This document shows, in pieces, positions 8,160-17,058 of a stretch of DNA of 34,653 bases. The DNA comes from Gemella haemolysans. Its GTDB lineage: Bacteria; Bacillota; Bacilli; Staphylococcales; Gemellaceae. The notes below the pieces were generated by a model. The model had not been told where the DNA came from. It worked only from the letters and a program-made list of their open reading frames with translations, and searched no databases. Made by a program: the position numbers and the translations under genes. Position 1 is the stretch's first letter, and the number at the start of each line of letters is the position of its first letter. The DNA is taken from positions 1 through 34,653 of the forward strand of contig NZ_JAQMFS010000068.1 in assembly GCF_028308085.1 (NCBI RefSeq). The letters are read 5' to 3'.

Positions 8160-8921
8160 ATGATTATAAAAACTGAAGAACAATTACAGAAAATGAAAGA
8201 AATAGGTTTCATTTGTGCAACAATCAGAGATGAAATGGTAAAAAAAGCAGTTCCAGGTGTTTCAACAAAAGAACTAGATAATATTGCTAAAGAATTATTT
8301 GAAAAATATGGAGCGAAATCAGCTCCAATAACTGAGTATGACTTCCCAGGGTATACATGTATTTCATTAAATTATCAAGCTGCACATGGTATCCCATCTA
8401 GTACTAAAATTTTAAAAGATGGAGATCTTCTTAATATTGATGTATCGGGGTGTAAAGATGGTTACTATGCTGATACTGGTATTTCTTTTGTTGTTGGTAA
8501 AGTTGATGATCCGATGAAAGAAAAAGTATGTGAAGTTGCTAAAGAAGCATTTTACGGAGGTATCAAACATGCTGTTGCAGGAAGAAAAATTAATCAAATT
8601 GGAAAAAATGTTCATAAAAAAATTAAAGAACATAAATTAGAAGTAATTGAAAATTTAACTGGTCATGGAATTGGAACTTCATTGCACCAAGAGCCACAAC
8701 ATGTCTTCAACTATTTTGATCCATGGGATAACATTATCCTAAAAGATGGTATGTGTTTAGCTGTAGAACCATTCGTATCTACAAAAGCAAAAACTGTAGG
8801 AAATTCAGAGAGAGACGAATGGGAATTAGTCGCAAATGACGGTTCATATATCGCTCAATATGAACATACAATTGTAGTTCGTGAAAATCAAGAACCGTTA
8901 ATCTTAACAAAAATAGATTAA
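8160..8921 (+). CDS. map: Methionine aminopeptidase, type I
   Basis: Removes the initiator methionine from nascent proteins; cytoplasmic dinuclear-metal enzyme of family M24A. The five metal ligands can be placed: Asp94 (NIDVSG), Asp105 (YYADTG), His169 (GHGIG), Glu203 (VEPF) and Glu235 (EHT). His76 (AHG) is the substrate-site histidine. It is a bare catalytic domain of 253 residues, like the staphylococcal enzyme (about 252), without an N-terminal zinc extension. GAGGAGA precedes ATG 8160. It is the second gene after yutF, an unusual location compared with its frequent place near adk-infA. Confidence 0.95.
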   Translation: MIIKTEEQLQKMKEIGFICATIRDEMVKKAVPGVSTKELDNIAKELFEKYGAKSAPITEYDFPGYTCISLNYQAAHGIPSSTKILKDGDLLNIDVSGCKDGYYADTGISFVVGKVDDPMKEKVCEVAKEAFYGGIKHAVAGRKINQIGKNVHKKIKEHKLEVIENLTGHGIGTSLHQEPQHVFNYFDPWDNIILKDGMCLAVEPFVSTKAKTVGNSERDEWELVANDGSYIAQYEHTIVVRENQEPLILTKID

Positions 8922-8937
8922 TTTTCATTGAAAAAAG

Positions 8938-8966
8938 TTGACAAGTTAATAAAAATGTTTTAAGAT
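8938..8966 (+). promoter_or_regulatory. topA promoter
   Basis: Consensus -35 TTGACA (8938-8943), an exact 17-bp spacer and -10 TAAGAT (8961-8966). Expected start of transcription is near 8973, leaving a leader of about 26 nt. Confidence 0.8.
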
Positions 8967-8998
8967 ACTACTTATTAAAAAAATATGGAGAGAAGAAA

Positions 8999-11050
8999 AT
9001 GGCAGAAAATTTAGTAATAGTCGAATCTCCTTCAAAGGCAAAAACTATTGAAAAATATCTAGGGAAAAAATACAGAGTAATATCTTCAAAAGGTCATGTA
9101 AGAGACTTACCTAAAAGTAGAATGGGAGTAGAAGTACTAGATAATGGGAGTGTAGATGTTGATTATATTTCTATAAGAGGAAAAGGTGATGTAATCAAGT
9201 CTCTAAAAAAAGAGGCTAAAGGAAAAAAAGTTTTCCTAGCATCCGACCCTGATAGAGAAGGAGAGGCAATAGCATGGCATATTGCTCACATATTAGGTTT
9301 AGATAATGATTCTGATAATAGAATAGTATTTAATGAAATAACAAAAGATGCGGTAAAAGATGCAATTAAACATCCAAGAAAAATTAATACGGATTTAGTT
9401 CAATCACAACAGGCAAGAAGAATTCTTGATCGTCTTGTAGGGTATAATATTTCACCTGTTTTATGGAAAAAAGTTAAACCAAAACTATCGGCTGGTCGAG
9501 TGCAAAATGCCGCATTAAAACTAATTGTTGATAGGGAAGAGGAGATACAAAAATTTGTACCTCAAGAATATTGGTCAATGCCTATAGACTTTATAAAAAA
9601 TAGAAAAGTTTTAACAGCTAATTTCTATTCGTATAAAGGTGAAAAAATTAAACTTGAGAGCAAAAAAGATGTAGACAAAATAAGAAAAGCTATAATAGGT
9701 GATACATTCAAAGTAATAGATGTAGCGAAAACTAAGAAAAATAGAAATGCACCAAATGTGTATATTACTTCTACTATGCAACAAGATGCTTCAAGAAAGA
9801 TTAACTTCAAAACCCGTAAAACAATGAGTGTAGCTCAAGAGCTATACGAAGGAATAAATCTTAAAAAATTAGGTGGTGTTACAGGTTTAATCACGTATAT
9901 GAGAACAGATTCTACGAGGGTTTCTGATGAAGCGGTAAAAATGGCAAGTGATTTTATATTGAATAATTATGGTAAAGAATATTTAGCCACATCAGTAAAA
10001 TCAAGAAAAGCTAGTAAGAATGTTCAAGATGCCCATGAGGGTATTAGACCAACGAATGTTAATTTTACACCAGATTCAATTAAGGAATATCTATCAAATG
10101 ATCAATACAAGTTATATAAATTGATTTGGGAAAGATTCCTTGCGAGTCGCATGAGTGCTGCAGTTTATGAAACTAGTACAACTACTTTTGAAAACAATGA
10201 AGTTGTGTATCGTGGTGCACATTCTAATCTATTATTTAATGGATTTTTAGCTGTATTAAAAGAAAAAGAAAAAGTTAAATTAGCACCAGAATTTGAAGTT
10301 GGAGAAGATGCTAAGGTTAAAGAAATAAAAGAAGAGCAACACTTCACACAGCCACCAGCAAGATATTCTGAAGCAAAATTAATTGCTGAACTTGAAGAAT
10401 TAGGTGTAGGTCGTCCATCAACTTATGCAACAATAGTGGATACTCTACAAAAAAGATATTATGCTAAGTTGCAAAATAAGGTGTTTACTCCAACAGAATT
10501 AGGAACATTAGTAAGTAAAATTACTGAACAGTATTTCCCTGATATTATTAATACAAAATTCACTGCAAATCTTGAAAGTCAGCTAGATGATATTGCAGAA
10601 GGTAAAGTTGGATGGGAAAAAACAATTTATAATTTCTACAGTGGTTTTAGAAAAGATGTAGAAAAAGCAGAATCAGAAATGGAAAAAGTTGAGATTAAAC
10701 AAGAATTTACTGGAGAATCTTGTCCAGAATGTTCCTCTCCACTAGTATTTAAACTAGGAAAATTTGGTAAATTTATAGCTTGCTCTAATTTTCCTGATTG
10801 TAGATATACAAATACAATTCAGAAAAAAGTAGGAGTAAAATGTCCAAAATGTAAGAAACATGATATATTAGAAAAGAAATCTAAAAAAGGTAAACTTTTC
10901 TATGGATGTGAAGGATTTCCAACTTGTGATTTTGTATCATGGGATAAGCCGATAAATAGAAATTGTCCTAAGTGTGATAATATTCTATTTGAAGGTAAAA
11001 AAGGTGTTCATTGTGATCACTGTGATTATAAAGAAGAAATTAAAAAATAG
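8999..11050 (+). CDS. topA: DNA topoisomerase I (type IA)
   Basis: Relaxes negative supercoils through a transient 5'-phosphotyrosine. The TOPRIM domain shows Glu9 (IVESPSKAK) and SDPDREGEA (Asp83, Asp85, Glu87). The active-site Tyr300 lies in ITYMRTDST. The C-terminus has three four-cysteine zinc ribbons, starting CPEC, CPKC and CPKC (roughly residues 578-680). The length (683) fits Bacillus TopA (691). GGAG precedes the ATG by eight bases, under its own consensus promoter. In many Firmicutes dprA lies just upstream; here map does. A strong terminator follows, so topA is a single-gene unit. Confidence 0.97.
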   Translation: MAENLVIVESPSKAKTIEKYLGKKYRVISSKGHVRDLPKSRMGVEVLDNGSVDVDYISIRGKGDVIKSLKKEAKGKKVFLASDPDREGEAIAWHIAHILGLDNDSDNRIVFNEITKDAVKDAIKHPRKINTDLVQSQQARRILDRLVGYNISPVLWKKVKPKLSAGRVQNAALKLIVDREEEIQKFVPQEYWSMPIDFIKNRKVLTANFYSYKGEKIKLESKKDVDKIRKAIIGDTFKVIDVAKTKKNRNAPNVYITSTMQQDASRKINFKTRKTMSVAQELYEGINLKKLGGVTGLITYMRTDSTRVSDEAVKMASDFILNNYGKEYLATSVKSRKASKNVQDAHEGIRPTNVNFTPDSIKEYLSNDQYKLYKLIWERFLASRMSAAVYETSTTTFENNEVVYRGAHSNLLFNGFLAVLKEKEKVKLAPEFEVGEDAKVKEIKEEQHFTQPPARYSEAKLIAELEELGVGRPSTYATIVDTLQKRYYAKLQNKVFTPTELGTLVSKITEQYFPDIINTKFTANLESQLDDIAEGKVGWEKTIYNFYSGFRKDVEKAESEMEKVEIKQEFTGESCPECSSPLVFKLGKFGKFIACSNFPDCRYTNTIQKKVGVKCPKCKKHDILEKKSKKGKLFYGCEGFPTCDFVSWDKPINRNCPKCDNILFEGKKGVHCDHCDYKEEIKK

Positions 11051-11058
11051 AAATAATA

Positions 11059-11105
11059 AAAAAGATTTGATAATTTATTTAATTGTCAAATCTTTTTAAT
11101 TTTTA
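11059..11105 (+). terminator. Terminator after topA
   Basis: AAAAGATTTGATAATT pairs with AATTGTCAAATCTTTT (one G-T wobble) around a 5-nt loop (tattt), followed by TTTTTAATTTTT. Confidence 0.8.
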
Positions 11106-11200
11106 ATTATTGATAGCTAATAATTTATTAGTATAAAAAAACGTATTTAAATATAGTGAATTAACTGAGAAAACGATTCACTTAAATTATTTGAAAGTTT

Positions 11201-11215
11201 AATTATCAGAAAATT
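11201..11215. promoter_or_regulatory. CodY-type box upstream of brnQ
   Basis: AATTATCAGAAAATT matches the CodY consensus AATTTTCWGAAAATT at 14 of 15 positions (only position 5 differs). It lies 45 bp before the brnQ -35. CodY represses branched-chain amino acid uptake when these amino acids and GTP are plentiful, so the target is apt. Binding was not tested. Confidence 0.6.
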
Positions 11216-11260
11216 TAAAACATTTATCCAACAAAAAAAGAAATATTTTTTAAAAATCTA

Positions 11261-11289
11261 TTGACAAATGTTAATAAATATATTATTGT
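11261..11289 (+). promoter_or_regulatory. brnQ promoter
   Basis: TTGACA (11261-11266), 17-bp spacer, TATTGT (11284-11289). An in-frame ATG at 11268 lies inside this promoter and so cannot be the start of brnQ. Confidence 0.7.
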
Positions 11290-11333
11290 ATATAACATAC
11301 TTTAAAAAACAAAAATTATTTGGAGGAGATGAC

Positions 11334-12668
11334 ATGTTGAAATTTTTAAAGAAAAATCCATATGTATCAATCGGACTTATGTTATTTGCACTGTTCTTTG
11401 GTGCTGGTAATTTAATTTTCCCAGCATTCCTAGGACAAAACGCTGGAACTAATTTATCTACAGCGATGATAGGATTTATTATTATGGGAGTGGGATTACC
11501 ACTTTTAGGAGTTATAGTAATGGGGTACTCAGGAGCTGAGGACTTATTAGATTTATCTAGTAGAGCAGGTAAAGGATTCGGTATTGCTTTTACGACTTTA
11601 TTATATTTAACAATCGGACCTTTCTTTGCAATTCCTAGAACAGGAACTACAACTTATGAATTAGGATTATCAAGCTTTGTAGCACCTGAAAATACTACAA
11701 TTGCTCAGGTTATTTTCTTAGCTTTATTCATGGGATTAACATTATGGTTAGCTATTAGCCCAAACAAACTAGTAGATAGAATTGGAACAGTAATTACTCC
11801 GGTTTTACTACTTTCAATGGTTGTGTTAATTATTGCATCATTAGTTAAACCTATGGGTGTAGCTCAAGAACCTACAAAAACATATGCTACTACTTCATTA
11901 GCATTTACGAATGGTTTAATGGAAGGATACAATACTATGGATGCATTGGCGTCATTAGTATTTGGTATTATCGTTATTAACTCTGTAAAACTATATGGAG
12001 CTAAAACTAAGAAAGAAGTATTTAACAATACAGCTAAATCAGCAATTATTGCAGCGGTATTACTGGCTTTAGTTTATGTATTCATTTCAAATATTGGAGC
12101 TACATCTGTTTCAGTATTAGGATTACAAAAAACAGGTGCAGGAGTATTAACTGGGGCAACAACTTTTTACTTCGGTAATGTTGGTAAATTACTATTATTC
12201 GTTATTGTATTTTTAGCTTGTTTAACAACAAGTGTAGGATTAGTAACAGCTTGTTCTTCATATTTCGTAAGATTATATGATAAAGTTAGCTATAAAACTT
12301 ATGCTATTGCACTTACTTTATTTTCATTTGCAGTAGGTAACTATGGATTAGCTGCAATCATTCAAGGTGCAGTACCAGTATTAGTATTATTATACCCATT
12401 AACAATGGTATTAATCCTATTAGGATTCTTAAATAATTTCTTTGGTGGAAAGAGAGTTGTTTATGTAACTACAGTGTTATTTACAGGATTATTTAGTTTA
12501 TATTCAACTGTAATTTCAACATTTAAATTAGCAGTACCAGCTGTTGATAATTTATTAGCAAAAGTTAAATTCTTACCAGTACCTGCAGATTTTGCATGGT
12601 TAGACTTTGCTTTAATTGGTTTTGTATTAGGTATCGTTTTAACTTTTTTTGTAAAAGAAAAAAGATAA
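11334..12668 (+). CDS. brnQ: Branched-chain amino acid importer BrnQ (LIVCS family)
   Basis: Sodium- or proton-coupled uptake of leucine, isoleucine and valine across the cytoplasmic membrane. From ATG 11334 the 444-residue protein begins with a short basic N-terminus (MLKFLKKNP) and then the family hallmark FALFFGAGNLIFP in the first helix. About 12 hydrophobic segments follow. GGAGGAG is placed six to seven bases upstream. It stands alone between a promoter with a CodY-type box and a terminator. AzlCD, an export pair for the same amino acids, is encoded 4.4 kb downstream, so the cell appears able to balance import and efflux. Confidence 0.94.
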   Translation: MLKFLKKNPYVSIGLMLFALFFGAGNLIFPAFLGQNAGTNLSTAMIGFIIMGVGLPLLGVIVMGYSGAEDLLDLSSRAGKGFGIAFTTLLYLTIGPFFAIPRTGTTTYELGLSSFVAPENTTIAQVIFLALFMGLTLWLAISPNKLVDRIGTVITPVLLLSMVVLIIASLVKPMGVAQEPTKTYATTSLAFTNGLMEGYNTMDALASLVFGIIVINSVKLYGAKTKKEVFNNTAKSAIIAAVLLALVYVFISNIGATSVSVLGLQKTGAGVLTGATTFYFGNVGKLLLFVIVFLACLTTSVGLVTACSSYFVRLYDKVSYKTYAIALTLFSFAVGNYGLAAIIQGAVPVLVLLYPLTMVLILLGFLNNFFGGKRVVYVTTVLFTGLFSLYSTVISTFKLAVPAVDNLLAKVKFLPVPADFAWLDFALIGFVLGIVLTFFVKEKR

Positions 12669-12671
12669 TTT

Positions 12672-12720
12672 TTTAAAAAGATGATAGGAGTTTAATCTTC
12701 TATCATCTTTTTAAATTTTT
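12672..12720 (+). terminator. Terminator after brnQ
   Basis: TTTAAAAAGATGATAG (12672-12687) pairs with CTATCATCTTTTTAAA (12700-12715), 12-nt loop, then TTTTTT. Confidence 0.8.
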
Positions 12721-12731
12721 TGACTATTGTT

Positions 12732-12760
12732 TTGACAATAAGATAAAGCAATGGTATTAT
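12732..12760 (+). promoter_or_regulatory. Promoter of the ABC/TerC unit
   Basis: Consensus TTGACA (12732-12737), 17-bp spacer, TATTAT (12755-12760). The expected leader of about 78 nt is longer than at neighbouring genes; I see no strong structure or reading frame with a ribosome site in it. Confidence 0.75.
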
Positions 12761-12845
12761 ATTAAGATGTAGTCTTATATTTTTAAGAAAAAAAAGATCT
12801 AGAAGAAGAGTAATAAAATTTTGTTATTTTTATATAGGAGAAGCA

Positions 12846-13688
12846 ATGGTTTTAGAATTTAGAGAATATAAAAAGAAAATAAAAAAAGATACCATCTTAG
12901 AATTAGATTTACAGGTGGATACAGGTGAAATTTTAACTATTATTAATAATAAATCGGAGAATTTAGAACTTCTAAAAGATTCTTTTAGAAAAAGAACGAA
13001 GTATAAAGGTGAGATTCTTTTCGATGATGAAGATGTTAGTAAGCAAAAACTTTTATTTACTAAAGATTTCGGATTTTATAACGATTTAACATTATTAAAA
13101 AATTTAAAAGTAGCATTAGAATTATTCAATGTGAAATATTCTATTGATGATTTAGCTAATGATTTAGAATTTTTAGGTCTTAAACCAAGTTCTAAGTATA
13201 AGGACATATCACCAAATGAAATTAGTAAGTTTCATATATTGTTTTCAATATTAGTAGACCAAAATGTTCTTATTATTGATAATACTGACAAAGATTTAAC
13301 TCCAGAAGATATGGAAGCTATTAGTGATTTTGTTTTGGATAAATCAAATAATGCCAATGTAATTATTTTAGATACTATGTTAAATAGATATAACAGTATT
13401 GCAGATAAGGTTCTAGTTATTACTGATGGGATTAAATCATATTTCGGAAATCTTGAAGATTTATTAATCTTAAAACAACTTACTGCCATTAATATTTCTG
13501 ACAATGAAAAACTAGATGATATACTATCTGGATATCAGTATACTATATATCATGATAATGAAATAGTAGTAAGAGAAGAGGTTCTTGAAGAAGTAGTTTA
13601 TAGTTTATTAAAAAATAGTATTGAAGTATATCAAATTCGTAACTTAGGTGAGAAAATTAAATTATATGAGGGCGAGGATGATCTATAA
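12846..13688 (+). CDS. ABC-ATPase-like protein lacking catalytic motifs
   Basis: The fold pattern is that of a BcrA-type ABC nucleotide-binding subunit: a GEI strand before the P-loop site, a Q-loop-like stretch, a Walker B strand and a C-terminal extension after residue about 205. Every catalytic motif is altered. The P-loop position (about 33-40) reads INNKSENL, with no GxxGxGK(S/T). The signature site (121-127) reads ISPNEIS instead of LSGGQ. Walker B (141-146) reads VLIIDN, with Asn146 replacing the catalytic Glu. The H-loop region (174-181) reads ILDTMLNR, without the histidine. ATP hydrolysis is unlikely. The frame is intact (280 residues) with AGGAGAAG before ATG, so it looks maintained rather than decayed. 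It overlaps the next gene by one base. The substrate is unknown. Confidence 0.75.
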   Translation: MVLEFREYKKKIKKDTILELDLQVDTGEILTIINNKSENLELLKDSFRKRTKYKGEILFDDEDVSKQKLLFTKDFGFYNDLTLLKNLKVALELFNVKYSIDDLANDLEFLGLKPSSKYKDISPNEISKFHILFSILVDQNVLIIDNTDKDLTPEDMEAISDFVLDKSNNANVIILDTMLNRYNSIADKVLVITDGIKSYFGNLEDLLILKQLTAINISDNEKLDDILSGYQYTIYHDNEIVVREEVLEEVVYSLLKNSIEVYQIRNLGEKIKLYEGEDDL

Positions 13689-14449
13689 TGTTTTTTAAGA
13701 TTGAATTTGGTAAGTTATTTAGAAGGAAATTTAATTATCTATTCGCATTAATTTTAATTTTATTAAATTTAGGTGTAGTTTTCAAATTAGATTCTTTATC
13801 ATTATTTTATGATAAGTCTTTAGTGGATATTATTTTTAATATTGTATTAAAAATAGATTTGGTGCTAATATTATTTATTATGGGATTGAATTACATCTTT
13901 TCGTACAGAGAAGATTATATTTCAAAGGTAAATGTTTTTTTTGAGATTCATAAAAAGAAAAGTGTCCGAGATTTTTCTTCAATTTTAGCTAATTTAATTT
14001 ACTTTTTAGTTTATTATGTAATAATAGTATCAAGTTTATTAGCTTTATTATTTGTTCGTAAGAATAGTTTATTTAGTGAAATAAAATCGATTATGATGAA
14101 TGTAAATACTGCAGGAGCGTTCGCAACAATGTTAATATTATTGTTATTATTTGCAAATATTATATTCTTATTATCGTTAACATTATTCAATAATACTAAT
14201 TTGGCTATTTCTGTTTCTCTTTTATACTTTTTAGGTGGAGAGGTAATTGCTAAGATGATCAAAACAAGGCTTAACTTTGCAAGTGAAAGAATAGATAATA
14301 GTGTGCTTACTATTTTTACTAAATCATTTAATAATTTGAATCAGCATATTACATTTAACCTTACTACTTTTTTACCTGTAGTGTTAAATTTTGTTGGGTT
14401 AGTAATAGTTATTTATATAGTAAGATTAATAAAAAAAATATTCGGATAG
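13688..14449 (+). CDS. ABC-2-type membrane subunit (BcrB-like), partner of the pseudo-ATPase
   Basis: A 253-residue integral membrane protein with about six hydrophobic segments, starting with a short amphipathic, basic N-terminus (FFKIEFGKLFRRKFNYL) that is typical of ABC-2/BcrB-type permeases. A hydrophilic segment (about 75-95) separates the second and third helices. The ATG overlaps the stop of the ATPase-like gene (TAATG), strongly implying translational coupling and complex formation. No peptide-resistance or bacteriocin genes lie nearby, so an immunity or drug-export role is only a family-level guess. With an inactive-looking partner it may instead be a sensor, scaffold or non-transporting complex. 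Confidence 0.7.
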   Translation: MFFKIEFGKLFRRKFNYLFALILILLNLGVVFKLDSLSLFYDKSLVDIIFNIVLKIDLVLILFIMGLNYIFSYREDYISKVNVFFEIHKKKSVRDFSSILANLIYFLVYYVIIVSSLLALLFVRKNSLFSEIKSIMMNVNTAGAFATMLILLLLFANIIFLLSLTLFNNTNLAISVSLLYFLGGEVIAKMIKTRLNFASERIDNSVLTIFTKSFNNLNQHITFNLTTFLPVVLNFVGLVIVIYIVRLIKKIFG

Positions 14450-14461
14450 AAGGAGATTTTA

Positions 14462-15226
14462 ATGGATACACAGATATTAATTCAGTATGTAATAGTGTTG
14501 CTTAGTTTGATACTATTAGAAGGATTATTGTCAGCAGATAATGCAATTGTACTAGCTGTTATGGTTAGACATCTTCCTCCGAAGGATCAAAAACATGCTT
14601 TAATGTATGGTCTTGCAGGAGCATTAATTTTTAGAATAATTGCAATTTTCCTAATTACAATTTTAGCACAGTATTGGGAAATACAGGTACTAGGTGGACT
14701 ATATCTTATATATATGGCTGGTACGCATATCAAGGAATTTTTTGATAAACAGAAACAAAAAAATTCTGAAGAGGAAGTAAAAGCGCCGAAAAAACAAAGT
14801 GGTTTTTGGGCAACAGTTATAAAAGTAGAACTAACAGATATAGCTTTTGCTATTGATTCAATTTTAGCAGCTGTGGCAATTGCGATTACATTACCGCATA
14901 TCTCAGAGGCATCAATCGGAGGAATTAACCTTGGACAATTCTCTGTTATGGTAATCGGTGGTTTTGTAGGTGTTGTAATAATGCGTTATGCTGCTAATAT
15001 CTTTATCAAAGTATTGGAAACTAAGCCTGGTTTAGAAATTGCAGCTTTCTTAATAGTTGGCTGGGTAGGTATTAAACTATTTGTTATAGCAGCAGCTCAT
15101 GAAAAACTAGGATTAATACCACACGATTTTCCTCATTCAACACTTTGGACTGTGATTTTCTGGGTTGTATTACTTGGATTATTAGTTTGGGGAATTTTAG
15201 TATCAAAAAGATTTGAAAATAAATAA
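14462..15226 (+). CDS. TerC-family membrane protein (probable Mn2+ exporter)
   Basis: Seven-helix TerC/Alx family protein of 254 residues. Both acidic membrane motifs are present: EGLLSADNA in the first helix region and ELTDIAFAIDSILA in the fourth, the likely metal-binding sites. A cytoplasmic lysine- and glutamate-rich loop lies between (about 95-115). Bacillus relatives YceF and YkoY (MeeF, MeeY) export manganese to metalate secreted enzymes; that this protein does the same is inference from family. AGGAG precedes the ATG. It follows the ABC-2 gene by 12 bp and is the last gene of that unit before a terminator, so expression is linked to the degenerate ABC pair. Confidence 0.85.
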   Translation: MDTQILIQYVIVLLSLILLEGLLSADNAIVLAVMVRHLPPKDQKHALMYGLAGALIFRIIAIFLITILAQYWEIQVLGGLYLIYMAGTHIKEFFDKQKQKNSEEEVKAPKKQSGFWATVIKVELTDIAFAIDSILAAVAIAITLPHISEASIGGINLGQFSVMVIGGFVGVVIMRYAANIFIKVLETKPGLEIAAFLIVGWVGIKLFVIAAAHEKLGLIPHDFPHSTLWTVIFWVVLLGLLVWGILVSKRFENK

Positions 15227-15233
15227 TATATAT

Positions 15234-15271
15234 AAAGAAGAGATGATATAGTTATTATCTCTTCTTTTTCT
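15234..15271 (+). terminator. Terminator after the TerC gene
   Basis: AAGAAGAGATGAT (15235-15247) pairs with ATTATCTCTTCTT (15254-15266; one G-T pair), 6-nt loop, then TTT. Confidence 0.8.
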
Positions 15272-15295
15272 GTTAACTTGGACTTCTAGTTTTCA

Positions 15296-15324
15296 TATAC
15301 ACATAGAAAGATATATGATATAAT
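15296..15324 (+). promoter_or_regulatory. rqcH-azlCD promoter
   Basis: Extended -10 TGATATAAT (TATAAT at 15319-15324) with a partial -35 TATACA at 15296-15301, 17-bp spacer. Confidence 0.65.
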
Positions 15325-15362
15325 TTTAAAATATATATTATATTAGATTTAGGAGGAGAAAA

Positions 15363-17030
15363 ATGGCATTCGATGGTTTTTTTGTAAGAAAGATGGTAAA
15401 AGAGTTAGAAGAAAGTATATTACAAGGACGAATAAATAAAGTAAATAATCTATCAACAGATGAGTTCGTCTTTTCAATAAGAAAAGGGAAAAATTTGAAA
15501 TTATTTCTATCGGCAAATCCAAGTGCATCTAGAATACAATTAACTAATAATAGTTATGAAAATCCTTCAACACCCTCAAATTTTTGTTCTGTACTTAGAA
15601 AATACTTAACAGGTGGGATAATACAAGAAATAAAGCAAGTAAATAATGATCGTATTTTGATTTTTAAAATTAAAAATTTTGATGACCTTGGATATGAGAA
15701 ATACTATTATTTAATAACAGAACTAATGGGGAAACATTCTAATATTATTTTAACTAATGAAGATAATATTATACTTGAATCATTGAAAAATAGTTATAGT
15801 CTTGAATATAAACGATCTACAATTTCAAACATGGCTTATACTTTACCTCCTACTAAAGAGAAATTTGATCCATTCGACTATGACAAATATAAAAATTTAG
15901 AATTTGAGAATAAAGATAAGAAGTTTTTAATGAAAAATTTCTATGGTGTTTCTGCTTTATTAAATAATTATTTCGAAAGACATTCTGAGTTGAATTTGAA
16001 AAATGCTTTTCTAAACTTCTGTGAGGAATTTGATAACTATAATAAGCCTATTTTGATTGAAGAAAATGGTAAAAAGGATTTTTACTTCTTTGACGTTAAA
16101 GAATATAGTAAAGAGTTTGATTCGTTATCACAACTCCTTGATTACTACTATATGGACATAGCCAGAGAATCAATTAATAAGAATACTGACAGAAAACTAT
16201 TTAATTTTATTAATACAAAAATAAATAGACTAAATAAAAAGGTAAGTATACTAGAAAGCGAGCTTATTCAAGCTGAAAATAGGGATGATTACAAATTAAA
16301 AGGTCAGCTATTGATTTCTAATATTTATTTATTTAAAAGAGATATACCAGAAACAGTAACGTTGCAGAATTTTTATAGTGAAGATTTATCTGAAATTGAG
16401 ATAGAATTAGATCCGAGTTTAACTATTGAAAAAAATTCGGAGAAGTATTTTAATCTTTATAAAAAGAATAAGAGAACTATTGAGAATCTAATTGAACAAA
16501 TAGAGATAGCTAAAGAAGATTTAGGGTATTTTGAGACGATAAAATTCCAACTTGAAAATGCGGATAAAACAGATATAGCAGAGATTAAAGAAGAATTGAT
16601 TGCTAATGGGATTTTAAAAGAAAAGATAAAAATTAATAAGAAAAAGAACAAGAGTAATTATTTTATTATTCATCATAATGAGACAGCAATTTATGTTGGA
16701 AAGAATAATCTTCAAAATGATACTATTACAAATAAATTAGCAAGACGTGACTATTTATGGTTTCATGCAAAAGATATTCCAGGTAGTCATGTTGTAATTT
16801 TTGATAATAATCCAAGTGAAGATACAATAGAAGTTGCATCAATGTTAGCAGCATACTATTCGAAGTTTAAAAACGAAGAATATGTTAATGTAGATAGAAC
16901 ATTAATAAAAAACGTGAAAAAAATATCTGGTGCTAAACCTGGATTAGTGACGTATACAGGACAAAAAACTGTTAAGCAAAAGATAGATAAAGATCTAATT
17001 GGACAACTTTTAACAAATGATAAAAATTAA
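15363..17030 (+). CDS. rqcH: RqcH, NFACT-family ribosome quality control protein
   Basis: Binds obstructed 50S subunits and recruits Ala-tRNA to add C-terminal alanine tails that mark stalled nascent chains for degradation. The older name is fibronectin-binding protein A/YloA. The NFACT-N domain starts AFDGFFVRKMVKEL and carries the Asp96-Arg97 pair (NNDR), matching the essential DR of Bacillus RqcH. A long charged coiled-coil region lies at about 280-420. The NFACT-R domain is near 445-540 (YVGKNNLQND, RRDYLWFHAKDIPGSHVVI). 555 residues is normal. AGGAGGAG precedes ATG. It lies 28 bp before azlC with no terminator, so the azl genes probably share its promoter. Confidence 0.92.
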   Translation: MAFDGFFVRKMVKELEESILQGRINKVNNLSTDEFVFSIRKGKNLKLFLSANPSASRIQLTNNSYENPSTPSNFCSVLRKYLTGGIIQEIKQVNNDRILIFKIKNFDDLGYEKYYYLITELMGKHSNIILTNEDNIILESLKNSYSLEYKRSTISNMAYTLPPTKEKFDPFDYDKYKNLEFENKDKKFLMKNFYGVSALLNNYFERHSELNLKNAFLNFCEEFDNYNKPILIEENGKKDFYFFDVKEYSKEFDSLSQLLDYYYMDIARESINKNTDRKLFNFINTKINRLNKKVSILESELIQAENRDDYKLKGQLLISNIYLFKRDIPETVTLQNFYSEDLSEIEIELDPSLTIEKNSEKYFNLYKKNKRTIENLIEQIEIAKEDLGYFETIKFQLENADKTDIAEIKEELIANGILKEKIKINKKKNKSNYFIIHHNETAIYVGKNNLQNDTITNKLARRDYLWFHAKDIPGSHVVIFDNNPSEDTIEVASMLAAYYSKFKNEEYVNVDRTLIKNVKKISGAKPGLVTYTGQKTVKQKIDKDLIGQLLTNDKN

Positions 17031-17058
17031 ATATTAAACATCAAAGGAAGGTGAACAC

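Noticed and set aside
11268-11333. Longer brnQ with 22 extra N-terminal residues
   Set aside because: The ATG lies between the -35 and -10 of the consensus promoter, and a strong GGAGGAG site points to ATG 11334.
12761-12845. Leader peptide in the long 5' leader of the ABC unit
   Set aside because: The only ATG is followed at once by TAG and has no ribosome site.
12846-13688. Calling the ABC-like gene a pseudogene
   Set aside because: The frame is unbroken, start signals are good and it is coupled to the next gene; loss of catalytic motifs alone does not show decay.
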